Notes: generated by a model not told the origin, from the letters alone. A DNA stretch of 64,000 bases from Desmodus rotundus (GCF_022682495.2 NC_071392.1:105452896-105516895); one strand, 5' to 3'. Positions 34,864-47,220 are shown, counted from the stretch's first letter. Program-made: numbers and translations.

Positions 34864-36526
34864 TACACACAAGTGTAAATGCATGTAAATTCACGGGGAT
34901 ACATGAGGCACTCTCTTCTGCCACTTGCTGCCCGCCCTTAGTAGCTGAGGGCCACCTCCGTACCAGCACACCCACCTCATTCTGTCCAGCAGTGTGTGGT
35001 GTTCCATCATGTGAGCATCCCAGCAGTGACTTTACTAGTGTCCCGTTACTGGACATTTAGGTTGTTTCCACGCTTCTGTCACTACTAATAGTGACTGTCT
35101 TCATACATGTGTCTTGACCCACGTGGGGGGAGTATATCTGGGGGATGAATTTTTAGAAGTAGAATCCTATCAATATTTAAATATGCTGTAATATTTCTTT
35201 TAACATAAAAGATTCCAAGAACTTCCTTCCCCATCTCAGTTGCTACACCTGCTCTCTCCTTCCTTTCTGCTGAGCTTTTAAAATAGATGTTCACGTAAGC
35301 TCTATTTCCCCCACCCACAGCACTGCGTCCCCTTCCTCCAGACACACCGCTCAGTCCTCACTGGGGAGTGAGGATGATTCCATGCCTAAACGTTCAATGG
35401 ACACGTCACTAGACCCCAAGCGAGGTTAGACAGTTGACTCCTCTTCCTTTTAATAACCTCTTCCCTTCGCATTCATTCTGCAATAGTCTTCTGGGGTTCT
35501 TTTCTTCTTGACTATTTTTTTTCTTCTTTGTCTCTAGATAGTTCATGTTTCATCCTTAAATACTAGAATTACTTGGGGCCTAGTTCCAGATTCACTTTCT
35601 TTCTTCTTAATCCATTATCTCTTTCCATAATCACATGCATTCCCATGGCTTCTATGGCCACACATATAGCTTATACCTGTGACCCCCTATTGTGTATCTT
35701 CAACCTAAACTTTCCTCTGGAGTCCAGATTCACGTGTCCAACTACCTCCTAGATATCTCCACGTATACGTTTCACAGACAGCTCAAACATAATATGCCTC
35801 TAATTGCACTCTTGCTCTTTTCTGCCATCAAAACTCCTCCCCCTATATTCCACACCTGATAAAATGGCACTCTCGTCCACTCTAATTCCTTTACACCCAA
35901 CCATTACAAGGTCCCCTCGAATTCCACTTCCTAAACATCTCGAAAACATACGCACTTCTCTTTGTTTCCAATGCCACTATCTTGGATCAAGCCATCTTCA
36001 TTTCTCAGCTGGGTTACCAAGATGGCCTTTACCCGCCGAGACCCCAGCATCCACTCTTATACTCATCAAAGCTGTTCCCCATTTAATGTAGCCAGAATTA
36101 TATTTTTAATGCAGACCTGACAGGCCATTCCACTGCTAGAATCTTGCTGTGCTGCCTCATTGTCCTCGAGTGAAACCCCAAGATTGTTCACAATCTGGCC
36201 CCTGCCCCCCCTCCCCAGGGTCATCTCAGTCCCTGTCCCCCAACACCTAGCAGGTCTTCTCTGGTCCCTTATATACCCCAGCTTTGCACCCACATTGTCA
36301 TCACCGCCTCAGAGCCTGACCAGCTTCTCTTCTTCATCAAAAAACATCCCTCTGCAGGAAGCCCCACGACTACCCATTCTAGTTCAGAATGTGCTCTTGT
36401 AACTCCCTGTTCTCGCAGGCAGCAATTCCTTCCATTATAGTGGTGCATTTGTATTCATCTTCTGTCTAATGCTTAACCATCCCTCTAGAATTGTAGGCTT
36501 CAGGAACAGAGGAACACTGCAGGTCT
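34864..36526. other. Intergenic, HNF4A P2 to R3HDML
   Basis: L1-like fragment 34980-35170; remainder AT-rich and unassigned. No gene seen. Confidence 0.5.
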
Positions 36527-36746
36527 CAGGGGTTGACAAACTTTCCTGTAAAGGGCCAGTTAGAAAATATTTTAGGCTTTGTGAGATATGCAGTCTTTTG
36601 CAACTGCTTATATCAGGTGTGGAAACCTGAAAGCCCCCATAGAATGTATATAAACAAATGAGTATGGCCGCATTCCAATAAAACTTTATTTACAAAAACA
36701 GGCAGAGAGCTCGATTTGGCTTGTGGGTCATAGGTGGCCAACCCCA
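36527..36746 (+). mobile_element. MER58-type hAT MITE
   Basis: CAGGGGTTGACAAAC start, CCTGTAAAGGGCCAGTTAGA, TTCCAATAAAACTTTATTTA and end GGCCAACCCC; nearly complete. Confidence 0.75.
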
Positions 36747-39279
36747 ATCTATATTAATGATCACTGTGCTCAGAGTCCACAATTTTATAGCACCTACTAT
36801 ATGCAAGGCACAGTTCTAAGTAGTTGCTGTGTATTCGTCCACTTAATGGTTTGAATGACTTCGGAGGCAGGTACTATCGGTGTGTTCATTTGCAGACGAG
36901 ACAGAGCTCACAGGACCTTACCCAAGCACACCCAGCCACTACGTTAAACTTGTGCCTGGGCAGTCTGGCTCCAGAGTCTATGCTCTTAGCCCTCATGGCT
37001 CGTAAATGTGTGGACAAATGAGTAGTCAAATGAGACTGGGGAATGAAAGTCTTCAAAAAGTATAAAATAATACAGAGGTTTGAGCGTTGGAACAGAGCTT
37101 AACAAGCAAGGATACTAAGTGCAACTCCCCTGACCCTGAACCTTCACCCCCAGGTCTGCGGGTCCAAGGCAGGCCCACCTTGCTCGTTGCCCTTTTGCAA
37201 TGGGCTCTTCTCAAAGCCACTATCAGAAATGGACAACCCAGGAGGTCATCTGGAATTCCCACTCTACAGTGGCACTCTGTGCTTAGTTGTCTCTGCCTGT
37301 GTCCAGTCTCTGAGTTTCTCCCTTCTAAGCTGAAAGGCAGAAGTGTGAGCAGGCTAAGACACTGGGCTTTTGAGTCTTACAGAGCATATTCAAATCCAGT
37401 TTCTTCGGCTTCAGTGTTACGTCTGTAAAGTGGGGATAGGAACAGTATCTATCACTGAAGATAGCTGTGACAATTCAATGAGACTAGGGGCATCCTAAGC
37501 AGTTCATAAGTGCCAGGGGTTGTTATTCTCATTATCTTAGTACTCAGGACACAGGAAGGCAAGGTGGGAAATCAAAACAACACGAGATGCAGGGTCGGAT
37601 GAAGCTGAATCCCATGTCTGTTATTTGTCAGCTGTGTGACCTCACGTGTGCTATTTAATTCACGGGGCTACATGCCACTTAAATTTTCAGAACGTTTTGG
37701 AAATTAACATGGCGTTGGCAAGCCCCCCCCCAATATAAGGACATTCATAGTTTTCTTTAATACCTAACATTTATTATCACCATTGTATTATAAATGAAAG
37801 AATATTTTAATAAACCACCTATAAAGAAAGTAGGAAGGACATAATCTGGAATAGTGAACCAACAACAGTGTCCTTGTTTCTCTTACTTAACTCATTTCCA
37901 GTCTAAGCCTCCTTTTTCTTATCTGCAAAATAGAGTTAGTGGTGTGTACACAGGCACAGTGCACAGATCTAGCTGATGCGCCTGGAGCACAGCAGGGGCT
38001 GAGGGGCTGTTTGGCCCCTCCCCTGGTTTTCCTCTCAGCCCTTTTCCCCCTTCTTAACTCCCTTCTCTCCTCTGGACTCTCCTGGGAGCTGAGAGATGGA
38101 GGTACCAGAAACAGCCACAGCATCTGATCTCAGAGGACTTTATTGGGGGTGAGGGTGGTGGCAGGGACCTGTATAGGTTGTGGCCTACGTGGGAATGACC
38201 AAAAGAGAAGACAATTCACTCCTTCTGGGAAAACAGAGGGACCCTGGGGAGAGGGGCCTGTTTCCATCCTGGTCTTTGAAGCTCTCTCCAGCCAGGCAGG
38301 GTGTGAGCCCCAGCTGGAGGGCAAGGTCTGAGGAAGAAATTTTACTATCTCCGGAGAAAAAAGAGCTTTTGTGTGTTAATGGCATCTGGGTGGGGTGGGG
38401 TGGGGAAAGGGGAAATGGTTAATGGGAATGAGAATGAGATTCTACGGGAGAAATAGAGAGCTGGAGAGATGGGGATGGAGCTGGCAACTAGATGAAAGGG
38501 AGAAACCGAAGCAGAGAGGGTGAGTGAAAGCTGATGAGGACAGGCCAAGGAAGAGCGTGTTCCCTCAGGCCAGCTTTGGTTTTGACCTCTCAGTCCCGAG
38601 CAGCTCAGAGAGGTGTCTGGAAAAGATGTCAGAGCCTGAGCTCCAACCTGGGTGCCTTCTCAGACAAGCTGTGCAGCTCTCAGTAAGTGACACTCTTTCA
38701 CCGCACCTCAATGCACCCATCTGTGAAAGGGAGGTGGCGGGGGGCGGGTCCTGGACCCTGTGGTGGACCAGTAATAGGAAATAGGAGGGGGTATCCACAA
38801 GCTAATTTCAAATATGTTTTAAAAGCTCAGACCTGAAATGTTCCCAGCTCAAGGAAGGGACCACAGATCTTCCAAGGCTGCCCAGAGCTATTGGGTGAAT
38901 ACAGGTGGGTTTCGGGCTAAACCTTATTTAACAGATACCTTTTATTGGAGGGACAAAGACTTGTGAGTTTGAGGCCTAAGCTTCACAAAACTGCTGCCAT
39001 TGTTCCTTCTAGCCCTGGCTCTCTGAGAACCGAGTCAAGTAAAGACACAGGCCTCTTTCCTGGAGGCCAGGGCAAAGGCAGATGCGGCCGAGGAAAGGAG
39101 GAAGGCAAGGAGGTCGTTTTCTTCGGGCACATGCTAGACATTTGTCAGGAAAAAAATTCAGGTCAATGGAAGGAAATCAATTCATGTCTACAAAAAGAAG
39201 TATTCCTTGAGCTGATCTTTAGGGAGGGACCCTTTGGGGATTAGGCCCACCCAGAGGTCCACTGGAGCCCAGGGAAAAT
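36747..39279. other. Intergenic and R3HDML 3' flank
   Basis: MIR at 36790-36990 and 37370-37530. Candidate R3HDML poly(A) signals (AATAAA on the minus strand) at 38946-38941 and 38144-38139. No other gene seen. Confidence 0.5.
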
Positions 39280-39412
39280 TCAGAACCACCCGAGCTGGTT
39301 GGATTTGAGCCCAGAGAAGCACATGTTACTACTGCAGCTACCACGGTAACTCGGGGGGCAGGCGGAACACGGCCTCCCCATCTTGTATGGTGCCTCGCCA
39401 ATCCAGTTGCCC
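39280..39412 (-). CDS. R3HDML: R3HDML coding exon 5 (C-terminus and stop)
   Basis: Acceptor TTCCAG is followed by one base completing Lys and then 43 residues, [12 protein letters not shown] to SNQLGWF, ending in TGA at 39282-39280. A minus-strand AATAAA at 38946-38941, about 335 bp past the stop, is a candidate poly(A) signal; another lies at 38144-38139. Which one is used is unknown. Confidence 0.96.
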
Positions 39413-42400
39413 CTGGAAGAAAAAAGGTCCCAGGGAGGTGGGGTCAGAGGGCAGAGGAGAGTTCCATGAACAACCTTCACACAGGCTTCCAAATCTCAGC
39501 ACCGCCACAGACCGGCTGTACACCCCTGGGCAAGTCTCATCTGCAAGCCTCAGTTTCTTCGTCTGTAAGACCAAGAGGCTTCCCTCCAGCGGGGAGACGC
39601 AATGAAGACGAGATAATGCAGCCACGCGTGCATGCACCTAGCACCATGCCTGGCGAACAAGCAACTCCCCAGTCAGTGTTGATTCTCTTATTCTTTCTAC
39701 CACCCCTCACCCCGACTCAGGCAGACCTAAGTTCTGAGCCCATTCCTAGATTCTGCCACCTGCCAACTGGAGACAGAATAAACCACATTTAAAGCCTCAT
39801 TTCCTGAGCCTTTATTTTATCCTCTGAATAGAAGAAATAAATGGAATGGTGTCTGTAAAAGTTAAGAGAAGCTCTTTGGTAACTTGTCAGAGTGCTGTGC
39901 AAAGGCTACGATGATTAGATGATGAGTGTAATTCAGTCGTGGGGGGACATGGCCACGAAGCCTCATCACGGCCGCCGCTCCACCTTTATTTCTCCAACAG
40001 CCTCATCCCAAACCCATCCTACCTGCTCCCGAGCTCATCCTTTCAAACGGCCACTATGGCTGCTGAGAGGAGGGGGCTAGGGAGCCATTGCTTAAAGGTT
40101 GCAGACTTTCTCTTTGGGGTGATGAAAAGGCCTTGGAAATAGTGGTGATGATCACGCAACGCTGTGGGTGTACTCAATGCCACTGAGTTGTACACTTCAA
40201 ACATGGTCACAATGGCAAATTTTACATGTTTTACCACAATTTTTAAAAATTAATAATGTAATATGTTTTATACTTCCAATGGGTGAGTTGTATGGTACAT
40301 GAATTATATCTCAATGAAGCTGTTTAAAAAAATAAAGGAACACAGGCCACCACCTTCTCCCGTTCCAGCACTTTCAGTGGCTTCCCGTTGCCTATGCAGG
40401 AGTTGGCGATTTTTTTTTTTTTTGAAAGGGCCAGATAGTAAATATTTTAGGCTTTGCAGGCCAGATATCCCTATCGCATGGAAACAGTCACAGATAATAT
40501 GTAAATGAATGCTTTTGCTGTGTTTCAATAAAGCTTTATGTACAAAAGCCGGCAGCAGGCCAGATTTTGGCCACAGGCAGTAATTTGCCAGCCCCTGGCT
40601 TACAGAGTCATATCCACTGCTTTCTAACTGCTCTAGTGGCAGGTGGGTCCAGCTCACACACCTCATCTTCCCAAAACTTCCTTCTCCATCCCAACCCACA
40701 GGTTTCTCATTTCCTCCCTCTTTCTCCTCTCAAGGCCCAAAATCACACCCCCAGCTCTTTCTTGTGTGTGGCTGCCTAATAATCTCGCTGTTGGCCTAAA
40801 GTGTTAATTATCTTTGCAAGTTCTGGTGCCTTATTTCCCCACACTTTAAATGAACACTCTTTATGGGCAGAAATGGAATCTTTTTTTCTTCAAAAGTGGT
40901 TACTGAATGACTATGAGTAAAATCAGCCGAAGTGCTTAGAAAAGTATGTACTTCTGGTTTCATATGGAACTCATTCATCCATCCTTCCAGAGCATCTATT
41001 GGGCATCAGGACTTGTGCCAAATCTGTGAGTATGGTTTTCTAAAGGCCTCTGAGAAATTTGAGGGCAGGCAGAGGGGTTGGTGGAGATGTCAAGGGTGAT
41101 AGAATCAGAGTAGTTCCTTTTTGTTTAATTTAACCACTTGGAAAAATGTTCTACTGCTTGGAAAAACAAAGGGTTGGCATCACTGCAGTGAAAAGATATA
41201 GAAATAAGTACGACCTATTTCCCACCCTCGAAGAGTGTATAACCTAGTCATACTCATGGCCGCCACTTATTTATCCTGTACTGTGGGCAGTGATGTACCA
41301 CGCCCCTCTGCGAACCAGGTGCTATTGGCTCTGTTTACAAAGAGACAATGAAGAGGTCTTTATGAAGACCGCTCATGACCTCTTTCCTACCAGGTTGACT
41401 GAAGAGTCTGATTAGCTGAACATGATCATTCTACCCTTCCTTTCCTTTGGGGCCTGCCAGCCTGCTGGGCACGTGCGTTCCTGGTGGTTCCGTTTCACGT
41501 GGTGAGCTTAGTGGGGCTCGCTCTGCTCTTGTAGGAAGAGGCTGTGGCTGCCCAGTGTTGCCTGTCGGTGGGTGTGCAGGTCTAATCCAATAGTGAGATA
41601 TTTGCAAGCACATTTAGCTGGCAGATCTAAGCCACATTCTCTACTATTGACTTCATCAGTGAGACTGCCTGTCCACCTGCCTTGGTCCTCTGTCTCCCAG
41701 TCGATTCTGAAACTTGGGTAAAGGAAAAGGATCATTAATGGACTCTAAAACTACCAAAACATCTGGCATTGAGGGTACTTAGAATGGAGGAAGGCAGGGT
41801 GTCCCATGTGTCTTCCTTTTCTTTAAATTCTGCCAACTCCACCTCTGGATCCACCTTCCTGCCCCGGAGCCCCTCTCTCCCAATGCTGCACTTACTTAAT
41901 AGCGTAGTTGCAGACCAAGTACACCGCCTGGCGCCAAGTGCTGCCCCAGACGCTGATGCTGCCACAGGTGTGGATGGCACAGCCCAGCCGGCTGGAGGAT
42001 GCCCACACCATCTGAGGAAGGACACAGACAAGGGAGGCTGAGAAGGATTTAGGGGGTTCCAGGTTCCTCGGGGCAGGAAGCTCCTGACATGCTTCAGAGT
42101 GGGTGAATTAAGTGAGGTCTGCCTGTTCCAAGGTGAGGGGGGCTGGAAACACTGAACCATAATGTGTCTCAAACTTTGTTTTACTACAACCAGCAGTAAC
42201 GAATCAACTACAGTGCTCGCTTTGGCAGCACATACACTAAAATTGGAACAATACAGAGACTAGTGTGGCCCTGCACAAGAATGACATACAGAGTTGTGAA
42301 GTGTTCCATGTTTTAAAAGAAAGAAAGAAATTCTATACTGTTACCCCTGTGCACACACACAAAACCGGAACAAAAACTTTGTGAACCGATATTTAATCTT

Positions 42401-45400
42401 ATCATATGTGAAATATGCTAACATCTTCTGTACTGTTTTATTAGGGGTTTTTTTTTGTTTTCTTTTCTTTTTTCCTAGTGGCCACTGTTTGAAAGTCACT
42501 GTTGTGTTGGGGTTAAACTGCAGACTTTGGAGCTAAACAGCCTTGGGTCAGAATCTCAGAATCATTAGCTGAGTGACTTTGCCCAAGGCACTTATGCACT
42601 CTGTGCCTCAGTTTCTAAAATGGGGGCAACGATATCTCATGAGATGTCAGGAAGGACATTCGGTTTAGGCCTTACATTTCTTAGAGCATCTCGAGGTTAG
42701 AATTTTAACGTTAATTCCCAATGAGTCACAGAGAGACCAAGGGGACCCAAACAAGATATCTGTCATGCAATTGGAAGTTTCTGTCTTATTTCTTGAAATG
42801 TTATATTGCACTGTATTTTTATGTGTGATAAGTGTTAACATATTCAATATTAGCACTCAAAATATACTATGATTTTAATAACCTTATTTTGCCATCTCTT
42901 TTTTTTTTTTTAAGATAGTGGGAGCCTTAGAAAATACTAGAATATGTTTGGACCTATTAAACTCAAAAGCACTCTTGAACTTGCCAGACCACACATCCCC
43001 ACTGTGGGCTCACACAGTCTGGTCAGCCCACCTCAGAGTCTCGGTACCAGATCCAGTCCACCTCAGTCCAGCTCCCCAGGAACATGATTATTATGCAAAA
43101 GGAAGCCTATGTTTTACTTGTAAGTTCTGTTCCTCCACATTTGTCTTCTGAGGGACCAGGACTTGTTCTGCCATCAGCCCTCAGTCTGACAAAGGGGTAC
43201 CTGGGTGTAGTGGGAGCACACGGGGCCGCTGCAGCGCCAGGGGCAGTGCGGGGTACAGTCCGCGGGGGCTGGAAACAAGTAATGCCGCTTCTCCTCAGAC
43301 CACGCTCTCACGAGATCCACCACCGAGCGGTACCTGGGAGGCAGACAAGATGGGACGTGCTGGGTGGGGAAAGGAAAAGTCACTCTGCCACCAGCCTGCT
43401 TGGTGAGCTTGCTGAGTGACTGAGTGAGGGAAGGGCAGAGGGTCACTCACCGGCCAGTGTGGACGGAGAGGTTCTGGCCTACATATCTCATCAGCTGTGA
43501 GGGCCCGTGGGCCCAGATGCACTGGGTGGCCCACGCCTCGGCGGAGCTGGCCAGCCGCTCATCCCAGACCTGGGGACAGAGAGGCCGTGAAATTCCTGGG
43601 GGAACAACCGTCATCATTAACAGTGTCCAGACGTGCACGTTTACCTGGGGCCACGCCTCTCCCACTTTGGGAACCTGGCAACCACCCACGTGACAGATTA
43701 GGAGACTGAGGCTCAGAGAAGGCCTGTGACTTCAAGGCCAACGGCAAGTCCACATAGGAGCCGACACACACGCCCAGGTCTCTGACTCCTAGTCTGGTGT
43801 CCTCTTCTCTTCGCAGGCCTTTATGACTGGGCCCTGGTTGTGAGCAGGGTCCCAGGGGCTTGGTCCTGGAGTCCTCAGCGGTCCCTAGAAGTGGCTAAGC
43901 CCAGGGTGATGGGAAGGTAACTGACTTTTTATTCCATTTATTGTATTTTTAAAATGTATTTATTTTAACTTTAAAAGTATTTAATTTGAAAGATTTTTTG
44001 AACAATGAAAGCATGCACAAGTTTAATACATAAGGAGGAAAAGTGGGAAGCCTCTCATCTCTATCACTTATCCCTCCAGCCTCTGTGCCTGCTAGCGGCA
44101 GCCATCACTGAGTTTCCCACGTCTCCTCCAGAAATATCCCAGATCTGCACAAGCATAGGTACTGTGCTTGCATATATGGTTATACATAATAATTATAAAG
44201 ACACACACACACACACAAATGGCAGCATGTAGGCATTCTACCCAGCACCTGGCTCTTGTCACTTACCAAGAGAGGTTATCTTGGTGATTAGTCACACCCG
44301 TACCCAGAGAATACCCTTCTCATCCTTCATTACAGCTTCATAATTTTACAATGTATGAATGCTCCAAGTTTTATAACCTGAAAAGGCATCACTTAAAAAA
44401 GTACTAGTTCCCTTCCAGTTCTGACTTCCTGGGCTTCTCTATTTGTTTATTCAGCAGATATTGAACAACATTTCTTTCTTTTTTTTAATCCTCACCCAAG
44501 GATATGTTTATTGATTTTAGAGAGAAAGAAACATCAATCAGTTGCCTCCTGTACACGCACCGCCTGGGGATTGAGCCCTAGGTATGTGCCCTGACCAGAG
44601 ATGGAACCCGCAACCTCTCGGTGTACGGGTTGGCACTCCAGCCAACGGAGCCTCCGGCCGGGGCTTGAACAGTATTTCTAGGCACCAAGGACTCACAGTG
44701 TAGCAAGGAAATGAGATGTGGCACAACCCTGGAGGGTGTGAGAATGTGAGCCAGGCCGGAACTTTCTTGGGGCTGTGGGAGAGAAAAAGCCCCTTGAGCA
44801 GGGATCATCTGTCCTGTGGGCAGAAGCCAGCTCGTGAAGAAGAAACGGGGGCACCAGAAGAGGGGTGCAAGCATCTCCCCTGGGTTGTCTGACTCAGAGT
44901 ATATTAGGAAAACAGAGACACGTTTCCTTCATTGTACCCGGAGGTGGACTGAGGGAAGGGGTGTGCTAACACCAAATCCTCGCTCACTGACCCGCCCCGA
45001 GGCCCCGCAGGGCCCTCGGTCGTTCTTGCTCTCCACTGCGTGCGGTAATTAAACACCTGTCGAAGCCAGTGCCTTGCACTCACGACTGGCGCTCAGTAAG
45101 TGTGTCATTTGTTTGAAGATGGCGGGCCCTCTGTGTACCAGTTGCTGTGTTGATAAACGAGTGAGTCAGTCAGTGAACAAACACATGCTCTCCCACCCCT
45201 AGGTGCCCGCCATTCCTGCTTCTCTCCCCACCCCTCCCCACTCCTTCTTGCCACCTGACATTACATCCTACATGTATCTTGTGGATGTGTGCTTTCCGTC
45301 ATTTTCATTAAAACGTCAGTCCCAGGAGGGGAGGGCGTTCGTCCATCCTGCCCTGGGCAGTGTCCTCGAGGCTTAGCACGGGGCCTGGCTTTAAGCAGGC

Positions 45401-46509
45401 ACCAGTAAGTGCTCGGACACATTGCAAACAAATTCGCAGGCTGTGTGTAGCAAGTCTTGGAGGGTGTGGGACTGGCGATCTCTTTCCATAATGAAATCTG
45501 TGGGTGGGATGGAAGCCTGTGTCTCCAGGCTGGTTTGGGACGATGGTCCCAGAGGAGGGGCTGCAGCAAAGAGAAAGGTCCCTCCTTCACTCTGGGAGGC
45601 TGGAGTAAGAGCCACCAGTCCCATCCATTTGAGGGCAGACATCCCAGCTTCCTCTGATGGCCAGCTGCTGGTTTTCCTCAGCTGGAGATCCCCAGGTCCC
45701 AGCCCCATAGCTCCAAACTCTACTCCACAGGCTTGCTGTGGGCAGTCTGGGTACCCCCAGGGCAAAGAGACAATAGCGTGGAAATCTCTAGCCACCCACC
45801 CCTGCAGGGTGCCAGTGAGGAGCCAAAATTCTTGGGCCGGGTATTGTGTTGGTTAAAACAATAGCTTTCAGTGGCAGGCAGACCAGGGTTGAAATCCCAC
45901 CTGGAAGACCTTGGGCAAATTAATTCTCTGCACCGGCATTTCCTTACTTGGAAAATGAAGAAGACAGTTCCCACCTTGAAGGAAGAGGGCCCTGAGTATT
46001 GTGTGAAGGGCCTGGCGCACAGTAGGTGCTCCGTGAACAGCAGTCCCCTGCCCCTGACTCCCCGAACACCTGTGCAATCGCCTTCACATCCTCTTCTTTA
46101 AAATGGGCGACTACATCCTGCCCTTTCCACACGGTCCAGGCACCCGGATACTGGCTTGGGGCCCAGGCTGGCAAATGGCCAGCCCTTCCAGGACAGGTTA
46201 AGACAAGTGGCATTTGCTGATAGGGGTTCTGGGGAGGGCACGGGGACTCACCATATACTCCATGTTGGCAGCCGGTGGGTGCACGGTGGCCCTGATGTGG
46301 TTGTGATAATCCAATAAGGCACTCATGTCCCGGGCAGAGATGTGGCGCTTCCGCCGGTAGTGGGGCACCCCCAAGCCATTCAGGGGACGCAGAGCTGTGC
46401 TGTTGGACCAAGCCAGCACTAGGGTGGCACTGGGCATCAAGGGGTTCACTATCTGGCCTGCCCAGAAGATCAGGCCTGCCAGGCCCACGGTGCCGGGTAG
46501 CAGAGGCAT
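39280..46509 (-). CDS. R3HDML: R3HDML, secreted CAP/CRISP-family protein (complete, five coding exons)
   Basis: Joined exons on the minus strand are 46509-46252, 43569-43451, 43333-43201, 42011-41896 and 39412-39280, giving 759 nt and 252 residues plus TGA; human is about 253. The product is a predicted secreted CAP-superfamily protein related to PI15 and CRISPs and annotated as a putative peptidase inhibitor; its biochemical role is poorly known. Residues 1-20 are hydrophobic and read as a signal peptide. RRKR at 52-55 is a furin-type processing site like that of PI15. The CAP domain follows, with HYNH-like DYHNHIR near 67-73, the CAP1 signature CSHYTQMVW spanning the exon 3/4 junction, the CAP2 signature YLVCNY, and a Cys-rich tail. 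All splice phases close without a frameshift or internal stop. It sits between HNF4A (same strand) and FITM2 (opposite strand), as in human. Confidence 0.96.
40150..40335 (+). mobile_element. L1 3' terminus
   Basis: GAGTTGTACACTTCAAACAT, GGTGAGTTGTATGGTACATG and ATATCTCAATGAAGCTGTTT are the old L1 3' UTR end. Confidence 0.75.
40397..40597 (+). mobile_element. MER58-type hAT MITE in R3HDML intron 4
   Basis: CAGGAGTTGGCGA start, AAGGGCCAGATAGTAAATAT, TTTCAATAAAGCTTTATGTA and end TTTGCCAGCCCCTG; a T-run has grown near the 5' end. Confidence 0.75.
41896..42011 (-). CDS. R3HDML: R3HDML coding exon 4 (CAP1/CAP2 signatures)
   Basis: Acceptor CTCAG at 42016-42012 is followed by [16 protein letters not shown] and ends at YLVCNYAI plus AA, before donor GTAAGT. 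The codon is completed as Lys by exon 5. Together with exon 3 it forms the CAP1 signature. Confidence 0.96.
42213..42314 (+). pseudogene. U6 snRNA retropseudogene in an R3HDML intron
   Basis: Begins GTGCTCGCTTTGGCAGCACA and ends GTGTTCCATG-TTTT, matching U6 snRNA end to end at 102 of about 107 nt, with internal deletions in the AGATTAGCATGG region and several substitutions. It is followed by an A-rich tail (AAAAGAAAGAAAGAAA), a mark of L1-mediated retroposition. No proximal sequence element or TATA is apparent upstream, so it is almost certainly not expressed. It lies antisense within R3HDML intron 3. Confidence 0.93.
43201..43333 (-). CDS. R3HDML: R3HDML coding exon 3
   Basis: Supplies the last base of the split Arg codon and then 44 residues, YRSVVDL to CSHYTQ, including HCPWRC. 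The donor reads GTACCC (43200-43195), which is weak at +3 to +6, although the exon-side CAG is good. Only a 117-bp intron separates it from exon 2. Confidence 0.95.
43451..43569 (-). CDS. R3HDML: R3HDML coding exon 2
   Basis: Acceptor CAG is followed by [13 protein letters not shown]; the exon ends at VHTG plus two bases of the next codon, then donor GTGAGT. It carries the conserved CAP-core segment [20 protein letters not shown]. The split codon joins to CGG (Arg); I recall Gln here in human. Confidence 0.96.
44476..44664 (-). repeat. VES SINE inside L2, with TSD
   Basis: Flanks TTGAACAACATTTCT (44461-44475) and TTGAACAGTATTTCT (44665-44679) are a 13/15 target duplication. Antisense body with GGATATGTTTATTGATTTTA and the B-box complement GATGGAACCCGCAACC. 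Confidence 0.9.
45850..46040 (-). repeat. MIR SINE
   Basis: GGTTGAAATCCCACCTGG, CTTGGGCAAATTAATTCTCT and CACAGTAGGTGCTCCGTGAA are the reverse-orientation MIR. Confidence 0.8.
46252..46509 (-). CDS. R3HDML: R3HDML coding exon 1 (signal peptide, furin site, start of CAP domain)
   Basis: Starts at the ATG 46509-46507 and encodes 86 residues ending in PPAANMEYM, in phase 0, before donor GTGAGT (46251-46246). Contains the hydrophobic leader, a poorly conserved linker and the RRKR cleavage motif. Confidence 0.96.
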
Positions 46510-46960
46510 AGCTGGCTGAAGGGGTCACACACGTCTACCTTGTGCAGTCAGGGCTGGCTGCCTGGAGGGGGCGGGCATAAGGGCACCAAACCCTGAGTGT
46601 TCTCCAGCATTGCCAACCCAGAGGATGCTATCCCTGGGAACTTGGCAAAGACGTCCTGACTTAGCTCCGGCTCAGGTGCCCAACACCCCATCCTCCTCAC
46701 GCCAGTGGACTGAGTGGATTGGGCAGCAAGAAGAAATGCCCAGCTGGCAGCTAATCTGGACCAGGACCTGGGGTGAGATGGTACTACCACTTCAAAGCCA
46801 GGGCTCCATCCCACTAGCATAGGAGAAAGATACCAGTCCTCCCCATCCCAGACGCCCTCTTCCCCCATCCTGCTTTAAGCCCTCAGAGGGCAGGGCCAAC
46901 CTTCCCCAAGGCTTAGGGAGGGTGCTTTTGTCCCTGAGCTCTTGCACTTCCAGAATTGAG
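46510..46960 (-). promoter_or_regulatory. R3HDML: R3HDML 5' flank
   Basis: Directly upstream of the R3HDML ATG; must hold the 5' UTR and promoter unless a non-coding first exon lies farther away. I see no TATA box or CpG island, in line with a tissue-restricted gene. Confidence 0.4.
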
Positions 46961-47220
46961 AGCAAGACACAGAAAGATCCACATGCGGAAAACGAAAGAG
47001 GCAGAGAGAAAGAAAAAAAAAATGGGAAAACTGAGAGAGACCATAAAAAGAGATACAGAGAAAAGGAATGAAAGAAATAGGTGGAAAGATACAAGAAAGA
47101 ATGAGAGGTGATGATAGGAGGGAAAAAAGAAAGAACAGGGCAGAGACGGAAAGAGAGTAGAGAGAGAAAGGCAAAGGGCTAAAAAAAGACCAGAGAGAAG
47201 GGAGAGAGAAATAGACTTAA
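46961..47220 (+). repeat. Polypurine (GA/A-rich) tract upstream of R3HDML
   Basis: About 250 bp strongly biased to A and G on the plus strand (GAGAGAAAGAAAAAAAAAAT and similar), with few pyrimidines. Not a clean microsatellite. Explains the long minus-strand frames rich in Phe, Leu and Ser. Confidence 0.85.

Larger units (their letters stand above)
39413..41895 (-). other. R3HDML intron 4
   Basis: Holds MIR at 39490-39640, an L1 3' end at 40150-40330, a MER58-type MITE, and an L2 piece at 40965-41240. No alternative exon recognised. Confidence 0.7.
43570..46251 (-). other. R3HDML intron 1
   Basis: Contains MIR at 43690-43770, a short (AC)n at 44200-44217, an L2 piece interrupted by a VES SINE near 44440-44760, and MIR at 45850-46040. 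No exon seen. Confidence 0.65.
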
